Part shown: positions 1-3,609 of the stretch, piece after piece
Layout: the number at the start of each line of letters is the position of its first letter
Position numbering within the stretch: the first letter of the stretch is position 1
Source of the DNA: an uncultured Clostridia bacterium
Lineage (GTDB): Bacteria > Bacillota > Clostridia > TANB77 > UBA1234
Length of the DNA: 10,285 bases
Reading direction: 5' to 3'
Assembly: GCA_947624765.1 (NCBI GenBank)
Contig: CANQLS010000040.1
Coordinates: 1 to 10,285 of the forward strand
Position numbers and translations under genes: made by a program
Notes under the pieces: model-generated
The model's database searches: none
Told to the model about the DNA's origin: nothing
The model's input: only the letters and a program-made list of their open reading frames with translations

Positions 1-13
1 GATTTCGGGAAGA

Positions 14-478
14 TCACGTTGCCCGCTTGAATGTGCCAGCTGATTCTACTACATTCTTATAACCTAAAGCTCTTAATGCCATTGTTACAGCTTCTGCATA
101 CGTAACTGTATCATCTGGACGGAATGTTCCATCTGGATAACCAACAATAACATTGTATTGTGTAGCAATGTTTACATATCCAGAGAACCATTGATTGTCA
201 GCATCAGAAAATTGTGTATCTGATCCAGCCGTATTGATTCCGTTACCTTGTCCTAAGCAGATAACTAACATTTTAGCTAATTCTGCTCTTGTTACTACTT
301 CGTTTGCTTTGTAAGTGCCATCTGGATATCCATTAACGACACCTAATTCTACTAGTGCTTCAACAGCAGCTTGGTAATATTGACCTTCAACATCGCTTAA
401 ATCAGAAGCAGCGAATGCGAATGAGCACATACCTAATACCATTGAAAGAGCTAGTACTAATGATAATTCTCTTTTCAT
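14..478 (-). CDS. Secreted SLH-domain protein, two SLH modules, probably cut short by a frameshift
   Basis: The 154-residue product starts with a signal peptide: MKRE, a hydrophobic core at residues 5-22, and likely cleavage after AFA at about residue 23. Two SLH modules follow, at about residues 25-78 (GYPDGTYKANE, then TRAELAKML) and 88-140 (FSDADNQWF, GYPDGTFRPDD, TYAEA). SLH modules bind pyruvylated secondary cell-wall polymers and hold proteins on the Gram-positive surface; three modules are usual. The start at 478 is chosen because AAAGGAGG lies 8 nt upstream and a signal peptide follows directly; an in-frame ATG at 562 would put a charged, non-secretory leader in front. The frame stops only about 14 residues after the second module. 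Another frame reads on as AGNVIFPK, so one base may be missing near position 28. If so, this is the N-terminus of a longer S-layer or surface protein. SLH identity is certain; the true length is not. Confidence 0.85.
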   Translation of the reverse strand: MKRELSLVLALSMVLGMCSFAFAASDLSDVEGQYYQAAVEALVELGVVNGYPDGTYKANEVVTRAELAKMLVICLGQGNGINTAGSDTQFSDADNQWFSGYVNIATQYNVIVGYPDGTFRPDDTVTYAEAVTMALRALGYKNVVESAGTFKRAT

Positions 479-486
479 TAGAAAAT

Positions 487-494
487 CCTCCTTT
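487..494 (-). promoter_or_regulatory. Ribosome binding site of the SLH gene
   Basis: On the minus strand this reads AAAGGAGG, 8 nt before the ATG at 478. It decides the start over the in-frame ATG at 562. Confidence 0.85.
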
Positions 495-561
495 AATTTT
501 TTTTTGAAAGGAAATAGTTTGAATGGAGCTAGACTATGCTTTCCTTTCTTTTCTGCTCTCA

Positions 562-594
562 CATAATCTAACCTTTGCTTCCGTAAAGATTATG
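562..594 (-). promoter_or_regulatory. Hairpin in the SLH-gene 5' leader
   Basis: The arms CATAATCT (562-569) and AGATTATG (587-594) are a perfect 8-bp inverted repeat around a 17-nt loop. It lies inside the roughly 145-nt leader between the predicted transcription start and the SLH start codon. Long structured leaders are common on strongly expressed S-layer genes, where they can stabilise the mRNA. That role is inferred here. Confidence 0.4.
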
Positions 595-629
595 ATACTA
601 GTTACCATTTCTTTACATCTTGCAAGGCT

Positions 630-657
630 ATTATATACGTTAGAAAACTAGAGTCAA
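630..657 (-). promoter_or_regulatory. SigA-type promoter of the SLH gene
   Basis: On the minus strand a -35 box TTGACT (652-657) is followed by a 16-bp spacer and a perfect -10 box TATAAT (630-635). Transcription would start near 622, leaving a leader of about 145 nt. Confidence 0.7.
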
Positions 658-763
658 CTGATTTTATAAAATGTTTACTAATTTTACATTTTTTTTACAT
701 TCTGCTTACGGAAATACGCATTTTTCAGTCTTTTCTCGAATTATGTATACTTATTCTGTGTCA

Positions 764-796
764 AAAAAATATAACACTAAAACTAATTTAGTGTTA
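764..796 (-). terminator. Intrinsic terminator, minus strand
   Basis: TAACACTAAA (772-781) and TTTAGTGTTA (787-796) form a perfect 10-bp stem with a 5-nt loop. On the minus strand the stem is followed by TATTTTTTTG, a good U-tract; on the plus strand no T-run follows. It would stop leftward transcripts before they enter the SLH promoter. No minus-strand protein gene lies to its right before 3220, so the transcript it stops is unknown. Confidence 0.6.
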
Positions 797-833
797 CAAC
801 TTGCATTAAATAATATGTTGGTGTACTGTTAAA

Positions 834-857
834 TGGCGGCCAGTGGCCGCCGCTACA
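834..857 (+). repeat. Dispersed GC-rich palindrome, copy 1
   Basis: GGCGGCC (835-841), loop AGT, GGCCGCC (845-851), then GCTACA. A conserved arm, ATTAAATAATATG (805-817), lies 17 nt to the left; copy 4 has the same string 16 nt from its palindrome. It sits between the leftward SLH gene and the rightward small-toxin locus. Its GC content contrasts sharply with the surrounding AT-rich DNA. Confidence 0.85.
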
Positions 858-927
858 CACGCCCTGACACAATTTTTAAGAATTATCTAGATAGTAACAA
901 ATTTTTTGAAAATTTTTATCTGTTCGC

Positions 928-956
928 TTGTTTTTGTCTAAAAGATATTATATAGT
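928..956 (+). promoter_or_regulatory. Promoter of the small hydrophobic toxin gene
   Basis: A weak -35 box TTGTTT (928-933) lies 17 bp from a good -10 box TATAGT (951-956). Transcription would begin near 963, inside the sequence ATATAGAAAATGA (961-973). That sequence recurs inverted at 1234-1246. Confidence 0.55.
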
Positions 957-992
957 AGTGATATAGAAAATGAGATAGTAGATATGTGCTGC

Positions 993-1026
993 CACTTTAC
1001 CAGATAGTTTTCACTATCAGAAAGTG
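993..1026 (+). promoter_or_regulatory. 5'-leader hairpin next to the toxin ribosome binding site
   Basis: Two stacked stems are visible: CACTTT (993-998) with AAAGTG (1021-1026), and inside it GATAGT (1003-1008) with ACTATC (1013-1018) around a TTTC loop. The outer stem ends right at the Shine-Dalgarno sequence (GAGGTGG, from 1026), so it could limit ribosome access, as in many type I toxin mRNAs. The 5' arm GCCACTTT (991-998) can pair instead with AAAGTGGC at 1206-1213 in the mRNA tail. Confidence 0.55.
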
Positions 1027-1037
1027 AGGTGGTGTTT

Positions 1038-1151
1038 ATGAGTTTTACATCATATTTAATAATTGCTTTAATAATCTCTATAACCATAAACGTAACCTTA
1101 TTAACGATTTTATACATACAATATGTAAAATCGATTATCAATAAGGAATAA
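1038..1151 (+). CDS. Small hydrophobic peptide, probable type I toxin
   Basis: A 37-residue peptide beginning MSFTSYLIIALIIS. One membrane segment covers about residues 5-28, followed by a short charged tail (VKSIINKE). It is preceded by GTGAGGTGG at a good distance from the ATG, with a hairpin against that site. Size, one hydrophobic helix and lysine-containing tail match the TxpA/BsrG and holin-like toxin type of membrane peptides, which damage the cell membrane when an antisense RNA fails to silence them. The setting agrees: own promoter, structured leader, hairpin right after the stop, and a near-consensus promoter facing back from downstream. I do not recognise a specific family from the sequence, so the toxin call rests on architecture. 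An unrelated small membrane protein is the main alternative. Confidence 0.7.
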   Translation: MSFTSYLIIALIISITINVTLLTILYIQYVKSIINKE

Positions 1152-1243
1152 ATATAACAGCACATCCTACTCTTTACCAATGGATTGTGCTGTTACCATT
1201 ATAAAAAAGTGGCAACCACAGAATCTGCGGTTTTCATTTTCTA
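1150..1243 (-). ncRNA. Predicted antisense RNA antitoxin to the small toxin mRNA
   Basis: A minus-strand promoter (1249-1278) would start an RNA near 1242 running leftward through the 3' end of the toxin transcript. The hairpin TAACAGCACA...TGTGCTGTTA (1155-1195), followed on this strand by TATATTTATT, is the likely end, giving an RNA of about 90-95 nt that ends at or just inside the toxin stop codon. Convergent, 3'-overlapping antisense RNAs of this kind (RatA, SR4) silence txpA and bsrG in Bacillus subtilis. Its first bases repeat the first bases of the toxin mRNA (AGAAAATGA). The ends are predictions. Confidence 0.6.
1155..1195. terminator. Hairpin after the small toxin gene
   Basis: TAACAGCACATCC (1155-1167) pairs with GGATTGTGCTGTTA (1182-1195) with one bulged base; the loop contains CTTTACCAA. 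Only the minus strand has a U-rich follow-on (TATATTTATT), so it more likely ends the antisense RNA than the toxin mRNA. The counterpart in copy B (2024-2064) forms a perfect 13-bp stem. Confidence 0.6.
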
Positions 1244-1246
1244 TAT
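1214..1246 (+). terminator. Terminator of the toxin mRNA
   Basis: AACCACAG (1214-1221), loop AAT, CTGCGGTT (1225-1232), with one A-C mismatch, followed by TTCATTTTCTAT. It would end the toxin mRNA near 1240. The tail UCAUUUUCU is complementary to the predicted 5' end of the same mRNA (AGAAAAUGA, 965-973). Confidence 0.55.
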
Positions 1247-1248
1247 TT

Positions 1249-1278
1249 ATTATACAATAATTTAATTAACTATGTCAA
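1249..1278 (-). promoter_or_regulatory. Consensus promoter of antisense RNA A
   Basis: On the minus strand: perfect -35 TTGACA (1273-1278), 18-bp spacer, perfect -10 TATAAT (1249-1254). It is the closest match to consensus in the window, and much better than the toxin promoter it opposes, as expected if the antitoxin RNA must be in excess. Confidence 0.8.
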
Positions 1279-1342
1279 ATTATTTTCAAATATTTTTATC
1301 ATTATTTTTACCTAGAAATGAATATGATTTATACAAATCAGC

Positions 1343-1371
1343 TTGAAAAAGTTATGTAAATGTGATAAAAT
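1343..1371 (+). promoter_or_regulatory. Promoter of the type II TA pair
   Basis: -35 TTGAAA (1343-1348), exactly 17 bp, -10 TAAAAT (1366-1371). Transcription would start near 1378, leaving a leader of about 118 nt before the antitoxin ATG. The leader contains an 8-bp inverted repeat, ATATTCAA (1384-1391) and TTGAATAT (1460-1467), of unknown use. Confidence 0.7.
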
Positions 1372-1495
1372 GATATTTATGAAATATTCAATTTTTGATA
1401 AATTTTATGTATATTTTAACGATAGTGATAAAAAATATTTATGCAACAAAATTGAAATTTTGAATATCTATAATATAAAAGAAGGAGGTATAACA

Positions 1496-1669
1496 ATGGT
1501 AAGTGAATTTTATAAGAAAAAGGCTAGTAGTTTAACTAGAAAGGCAAAGGAAAATGACCTAGTAAAAACATATAAAGATTTTTGTAAGACTAAATTAGCA
1601 AACGAAACAGCATTAAGCGAAGAAGAAATTGCCTATTATACTTCTAGGAAAAAGGAGGAAAACAATTGA
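1496..1669 (+). CDS. Small antitoxin-like protein paired with a PemK/MazF-like toxin
   Basis: A 57-residue, highly charged and probably helical protein beginning MVSEFYKKKASS and containing TYKDFCKTKLANETALSEEE. The ATG at 1496 has a strong GAAGGAGG site ending 7 nt upstream. An upstream TTG in the same frame (1343) is actually part of the -35 box and is not a start. The stop codon overlaps the TTG start of the next gene (TTGA), the tight coupling typical of antitoxin-toxin operons, with the antitoxin first. Its role is inferred from size, charge and position. No DNA-binding fold is obvious; in MazE-type pairs the charged C-terminal part wraps the toxin. Unlike the toxin, this reading frame is intact. 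Confidence 0.65.
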   Translation: MVSEFYKKKASSLTRKAKENDLVKTYKDFCKTKLANETALSEEEIAYYTSRKKEENN

Positions 1670-2020
1670 AACAATATAACATAGGAGATATCGTATTTGT
1701 ACTAAATTATACATATAAAAACGGTAAACCAGGGAAAAGTCATTTATTTGTAATCATTGATGATGAAGGACAAGCTGTAGATTTAACATACTTTGGATTT
1801 TTATTATCTTCTAATATTAGTAAAGCCTCTCTTCCTTATAACGAATTTATTGCAAAGGATAGTCATAACCGGACTCAAAATGGATAGCATCGTAAAATGC
1901 GATGACTTAATAACATTGAACAATAATGAAATATCATTTAAAATAGGTAGTGTAACAGAAGATGAATTAACAAGGTTTCTTCACACATATTCAAAATATT
2001 TAAAAGCTAATAAGGATTAA
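1666..2020 (+). pseudogene. PemK/MazF-like toxin, broken by a one-base frameshift
   Basis: Translation starts at TTG 1666, with AAAGGAGG (1651-1658) 7 nt upstream, and gives MKQYNIGDIVFVLNYTYKNG, then GKSHLFVIID; it stops at 1885. The +1-shifted frame continues from about 1870 as GLKMDSIVKCDDLITL, then SFKIGSVTEDELTRFL, to a stop at 2018. Removing one C of the CC at 1869-1870 joins the two parts (HN-GLKMDS) into a 117-residue protein of normal PemK/MazF size. That family folds as an SH3-like beta barrel and cuts mRNA. GDIV near the N-terminus and the KxDSIVKCDDL-like strand fit the family, but I cannot name an exact subfamily. The gene is either a real pseudogene, a sequencing error, or expressed by +1 frameshifting: the codon at the break, CGG, is one that AT-rich genomes use rarely. 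Its tail runs straight into antisense cassette copy B. Confidence 0.65.
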
Positions 2021-2112
2021 AATTAACAGCACATTCTACTTTTGACCAAGGGAATGTGCTGTTATTACTTAAACAAAGTGGTAACCACAGAATCTGCGGT
2101 TCTCATTTTCTA
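2020..2112 (-). ncRNA. Predicted antisense RNA at the tail of the PemK-like gene
   Basis: The promoter at 2118-2147 would start an RNA near 2111. The 13-bp perfect stem TAACAGCACATTC (2024-2036) with GAATGTGCTGTTA (2052-2064), followed on this strand by ATTTTAATCC, is the likely 3' end. The RNA would overlap the 3' untranslated tail of the PemK-like mRNA. Because it is nearly identical to antisense RNA A over its 5' half, it could also act in trans on the small toxin mRNA. The boundaries are predicted. Confidence 0.55.
2083..2112 (+). terminator. Terminator of the type II TA operon
   Basis: AACCACAG (2083-2090), AAT, CTGCGGTT (2094-2101), then CTCATTTTCTAT. It is the same element as at 1214-1246, with one base changed in the tail. 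Confidence 0.5.
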
Positions 2113-2117
2113 TATTT

Positions 2118-2147
2118 ATTATACAATAATTTAATTAACTATGTCAA
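2118..2147 (-). promoter_or_regulatory. Consensus promoter of antisense RNA B
   Basis: Minus-strand TTGACA (2142-2147), 18 bp, TATAAT (2118-2123), identical to the copy A promoter. Its intact consensus suggests the second RNA is still made. Confidence 0.8.
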
Positions 2148-2175
2148 ATTATTTTCAAATATTTTCTTCGGTAGT

Positions 2176-2312
2176 GTTACTGGATGATGGTTTTATTTTA
2201 AATAATTCTTCAAAGCTATGTCAGCGCGAATATAGCGGCGGCCACTGGCCGCCGCTACATTCATGCAAACATAATTGTAGAATATTATTTTAAAAAAGTT
2301 TTGTCCAGTAAC
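2176..2312. repeat. MITE-like 137-bp imperfect palindrome, containing GC palindrome copy 2
   Basis: The ends are perfect 9-bp inverted repeats, GTTACTGGA (2176-2184) and TCCAGTAAC (2304-2312). The centre is a perfect 11-bp stem TAGCGGCGGCC (2233-2243), loop ACT, GGCCGCCGCTA (2247-2257). The sequences between also pair: read inward from each end, the two halves (68 and 66 nt) align throughout with scattered mismatches and small gaps. The whole unit can therefore fold as one long hairpin. There is no transposase gene, and no clear target-site duplication is visible. It occupies most of the 414-nt gap between the PemK-like gene and the HEPN gene. Confidence 0.75.
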
Positions 2313-2317
2313 TTTTA

Positions 2318-2370
2318 TTGTTATTAATTTTGGATAAAATATAGTAAAAATTTAATTTAAATGATATAAT
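2318..2370 (+). promoter_or_regulatory. Promoter region of the HEPN/MNT pair
   Basis: Two candidates are visible: TTGTTA (2318-2323), 16 bp, TATAGT (2340-2345); or a perfect -10 TATAAT (2365-2370) with no good -35 box. Either leaves a leader of about 55-90 nt before the HEPN start. Confidence 0.45.
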
Positions 2371-2434
2371 AAAGCAGAAAATAATATTAGTTTTTTTATG
2401 ACATAATGTAAAAGTGTTTGAAAGTGAGGAAATT

Positions 2435-2824
2435 ATGAATAATATAGACTTAATAAATTATTGGTTTGAAAGTAGTGACAGCGATTATGATACTATGAAA
2501 GTATTATTTGAAAACCGCAAAAATACATGGTGTCTATTCTTAGGACATTTGGTAATAGAAAAATTATTAAAAGCCCTATATGCTAAAAATAATCCTGAAA
2601 ATCCAATAGCACCCAAAATTCATAATTTAATATTACTTTCACAAAAAGCTAAATTAAAAGTTCCAAAAGAAATAAGAGAAAAAATACAAATTATAAATAC
2701 ATTCAATATAAGTGCTAGATATGATGATTACAAGAAAAGTTTTGCTGATAAATGTACAAATAATTATACCAAAGAACAAGTAAAACATATTGAGGAGGTA
2801 CGAAAATGGTTGAAAGAACAATAA
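2435..2824 (+). CDS. HEPN-domain protein, partner of the MNT nucleotidyltransferase
   Basis: A 129-residue helical protein of normal HEPN size. Family features: YWFESSDSDYDTMKVL (residues 9-24), CLFLGHLVIEKLLKAL (33-48), a conserved KIHNL (61-65), and SARYDDYKK (93-101). HEPN proteins paired with minimal nucleotidyltransferases form TA or defence modules; in the HepT/MntA type the HEPN protein is an RNase and the MNT protein silences it by AMPylating a tyrosine. Here the RNase signature RX4-6H is not visible: R95 is followed by YDDYKK without a histidine. This protein therefore looks closer to the COG2250-like HEPN group, and RNase activity is doubtful. ATG 2435 is chosen because GTGAGGA lies just upstream; a GTG at 2414 is in frame but less likely. 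It overlaps the next gene by 19 bp. Confidence 0.8.
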   Translation: MNNIDLINYWFESSDSDYDTMKVLFENRKNTWCLFLGHLVIEKLLKALYAKNNPENPIAPKIHNLILLSQKAKLKVPKEIREKIQIINTFNISARYDDYKKSFADKCTNNYTKEQVKHIEEVRKWLKEQ

Positions 2825-3126
2825 ATAAGGATATTTTAAATAGTATCAACAAATATATTAAAGAAATTGAGAAGCATTATCATATTATAGCGATAATATT
2901 ATTTGGCTCTTATGCGAAAGGAACTGAAAACGAAAATAGTGATATTGATATTGCAGTTGTTTCAGATGATTTTGATGATATCTATGACTGCATGGCTGCT
3001 CTTATGGGAATGACTTGGGATATAGATGCTAGAATTGAGCCACATCCTATTAAGAAAAAAGATTATGACGAAGCATCTGATTATTTTATTAAAGAAGTAA
3101 TTGATACTGGAATTAGAGTTGCATAA
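2806..3126 (+). CDS. Minimal nucleotidyltransferase (MNT), partner of the HEPN protein
   Basis: A 106-residue protein of the polymerase-beta superfamily. The nucleotide and metal site is clear: ILFGSYAKGT (residues 31-40), then SDIDIAVV (45-52), with D46 and D48 as the first two acidic ligands. WDIDARIEPHP (71-81) supplies the probable third, D74. The GSx(n)DxD pattern is complete, so the enzyme should be active. MNT antitoxins of this size transfer AMP to their HEPN partner; a nucleotidyl transfer role is established for the family, the target here is inferred from gene pairing. The start has GAGGAGG (2792-2798) 7 nt upstream, lying inside the HEPN gene, so the two are translationally coupled. 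Confidence 0.88.
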   Translation: MVERTINKDILNSINKYIKEIEKHYHIIAIILFGSYAKGTENENSDIDIAVVSDDFDDIYDCMAALMGMTWDIDARIEPHPIKKKDYDEASDYFIKEVIDTGIRVA

Positions 3127-3133
3127 AACAAGA

Positions 3134-3160
3134 AACATGAAAATCAAAGATTTTCATGTT
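3134..3160 (+). terminator. Hairpin after the HEPN/MNT pair
   Basis: AACATGAAAATC (3134-3145), AAA, GATTTTCATGTT (3149-3160) form a perfect 12-bp stem just after the MNT stop codon. No strong U-tract follows on either strand, so it may act as a weak terminator or an mRNA end protector between converging genes. Confidence 0.5.
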
Positions 3161-3170
3161 ATAAATCTTA

Positions 3171-3247
3171 TGGCGGCCACTGGCCGCCGCTACAATTATG
3201 CAGACATAATTGTAGAGTATTATTTTAAAAAAGTATTATCCCGTAAT
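3171..3247. repeat. Dispersed GC-rich palindrome, copy 3, with a conserved arm entering a gene
   Basis: GGCGGCC, ACT, GGCCGCC (3172-3188), then GCTACA. A second perfect stem follows: CTACAATTATG (3190-3200), CAGA, CATAATTGTAG (3205-3215). From the palindrome to about 3247 the sequence matches the right arm of the copy 2 element with roughly seven differences in 64 positions and no gaps. This includes the last codons and stop of the DUF1934-like gene (3220-3247). The left arm of copy 2 has no clear counterpart here. Confidence 0.8.
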
Positions 3248-3606
3248 TCGGTCGTTGTAATTTTTAATTCGTTTTCATACGGTTCTAGGTTTTCAATTTG
3301 TATCCTATATATTGCGTTTACAAGTGATATTCCAGTTTGTTCTCTACTAATAGAAATACCAGTTGTTGCAATTTTCATATTACCATGTTCTGTTTTGTAA
3401 ATGCTATGATGAGTTTGACCTACTTCTATAAATAATTGATTGCCATTGCGTTCTTGATAGAGTTTATTTTCTTCTATAATAATTTTACCACCTGGCCATA
3501 TAATTTTAGTTTCATATAAATCCCTACTAACTATTGCATCAATTTTCTCTTCGACTGTTTCCGTATGCGTTTGATAGTTTTGCTTTGCTTGTATTAAAAT
3601 TTGCAC
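3220..3606 (-). CDS. DUF1934-like (YwiB-type) small beta-barrel protein
   Basis: A 128-residue protein, last gene of the cell-wall operon, starting with GTG 3 nt after the ligase stop; GGGAG lies about 11 nt before the GTG, inside the ligase gene. Alternating strands such as YQERNGNQLFIEV, HSIYKTEHGNMKIAT and YRIQIENLEPYENELKI fit the DUF1934 calycin-like barrel typified by YwiB of Bacillus, which has no known function. The match is by pattern and length and is moderate. Position suggests a cell-envelope link, but DUF1934 genes are also found in other settings. The C-terminal residues ELRDNTFLK and the stop codon lie inside a dispersed repeat arm, so this end may have been remodelled by the repeat. 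Confidence 0.6.
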   Translation of the reverse strand: MQILIQAKQNYQTHTETVEEKIDAIVSRDLYETKIIWPGGKIIIEENKLYQERNGNQLFIEVGQTHHSIYKTEHGNMKIATTGISISREQTGISLVNAIYRIQIENLEPYENELKITTTELRDNTFLK

Positions 3607-3609
3607 GAG

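Larger units (their letters stand above)
1140..1296. repeat. Duplicated antisense-RNA cassette, copy A
   Basis: This 157-bp segment matches 2009-2165, also 157 bp. The part from 1214 to 1296 differs from its partner at a single base (82 of 83 by eye). The left part, holding the hairpin, is more diverged, but its stem is kept by paired changes (CC/GG here, TC/GA in copy B). The shared sequence begins a few codons before the stop of the upstream gene in both cases. Confidence 0.9.
2009..2165. repeat. Duplicated antisense-RNA cassette, copy B
   Basis: Partner of 1140-1296 and the same length. It begins in the last four codons of the PemK-like gene: AATAAGGA occurs at the same distance from the stop as in the small toxin gene. 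It carries the same parts in the same order: stem-loop, second hairpin and leftward promoter. No small hydrophobic peptide gene precedes this copy. Confidence 0.9.

Noticed and set aside
418..430. Lipoprotein signal at the cysteine in LGMCSF of the SLH protein
   Set aside because: The cysteine is within the hydrophobic core and the residue before it is Met, not Gly/Ala/Ser; AFA further on is a better standard cleavage site.
938..1180. 80-residue minus-strand reading frame opposite the small toxin
   Set aside because: It has no ribosome binding site. It is the antisense of the toxin gene and its structured leader, and runs across the hairpins.
1343..1495. N-terminal extension of the small antitoxin to a TTG at 1343
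   Set aside because: The TTG is part of a -35 box, the -10 box follows at 1366, and a strong GAAGGAGG site directly precedes the ATG at 1496.
1793..2020. Separate 75-residue gene
   Set aside because: Its first third is an out-of-frame reading of the PemK-like toxin; the rest is that toxin's C-terminus after a one-base shift.
834..3194. CRISPR array or integron attC array
   Set aside because: The spacing between palindromes is irregular and contains genes, no cas or integrase gene is present, and no attC core sites (RYYYAAC/GTTRRRY) frame the palindromes.
3101..3400. 99-residue plus-strand gene after the MNT gene
   Set aside because: It lies mostly opposite the DUF1934-like gene and crosses a hairpin and the GC palindrome, with no ribosome binding site.
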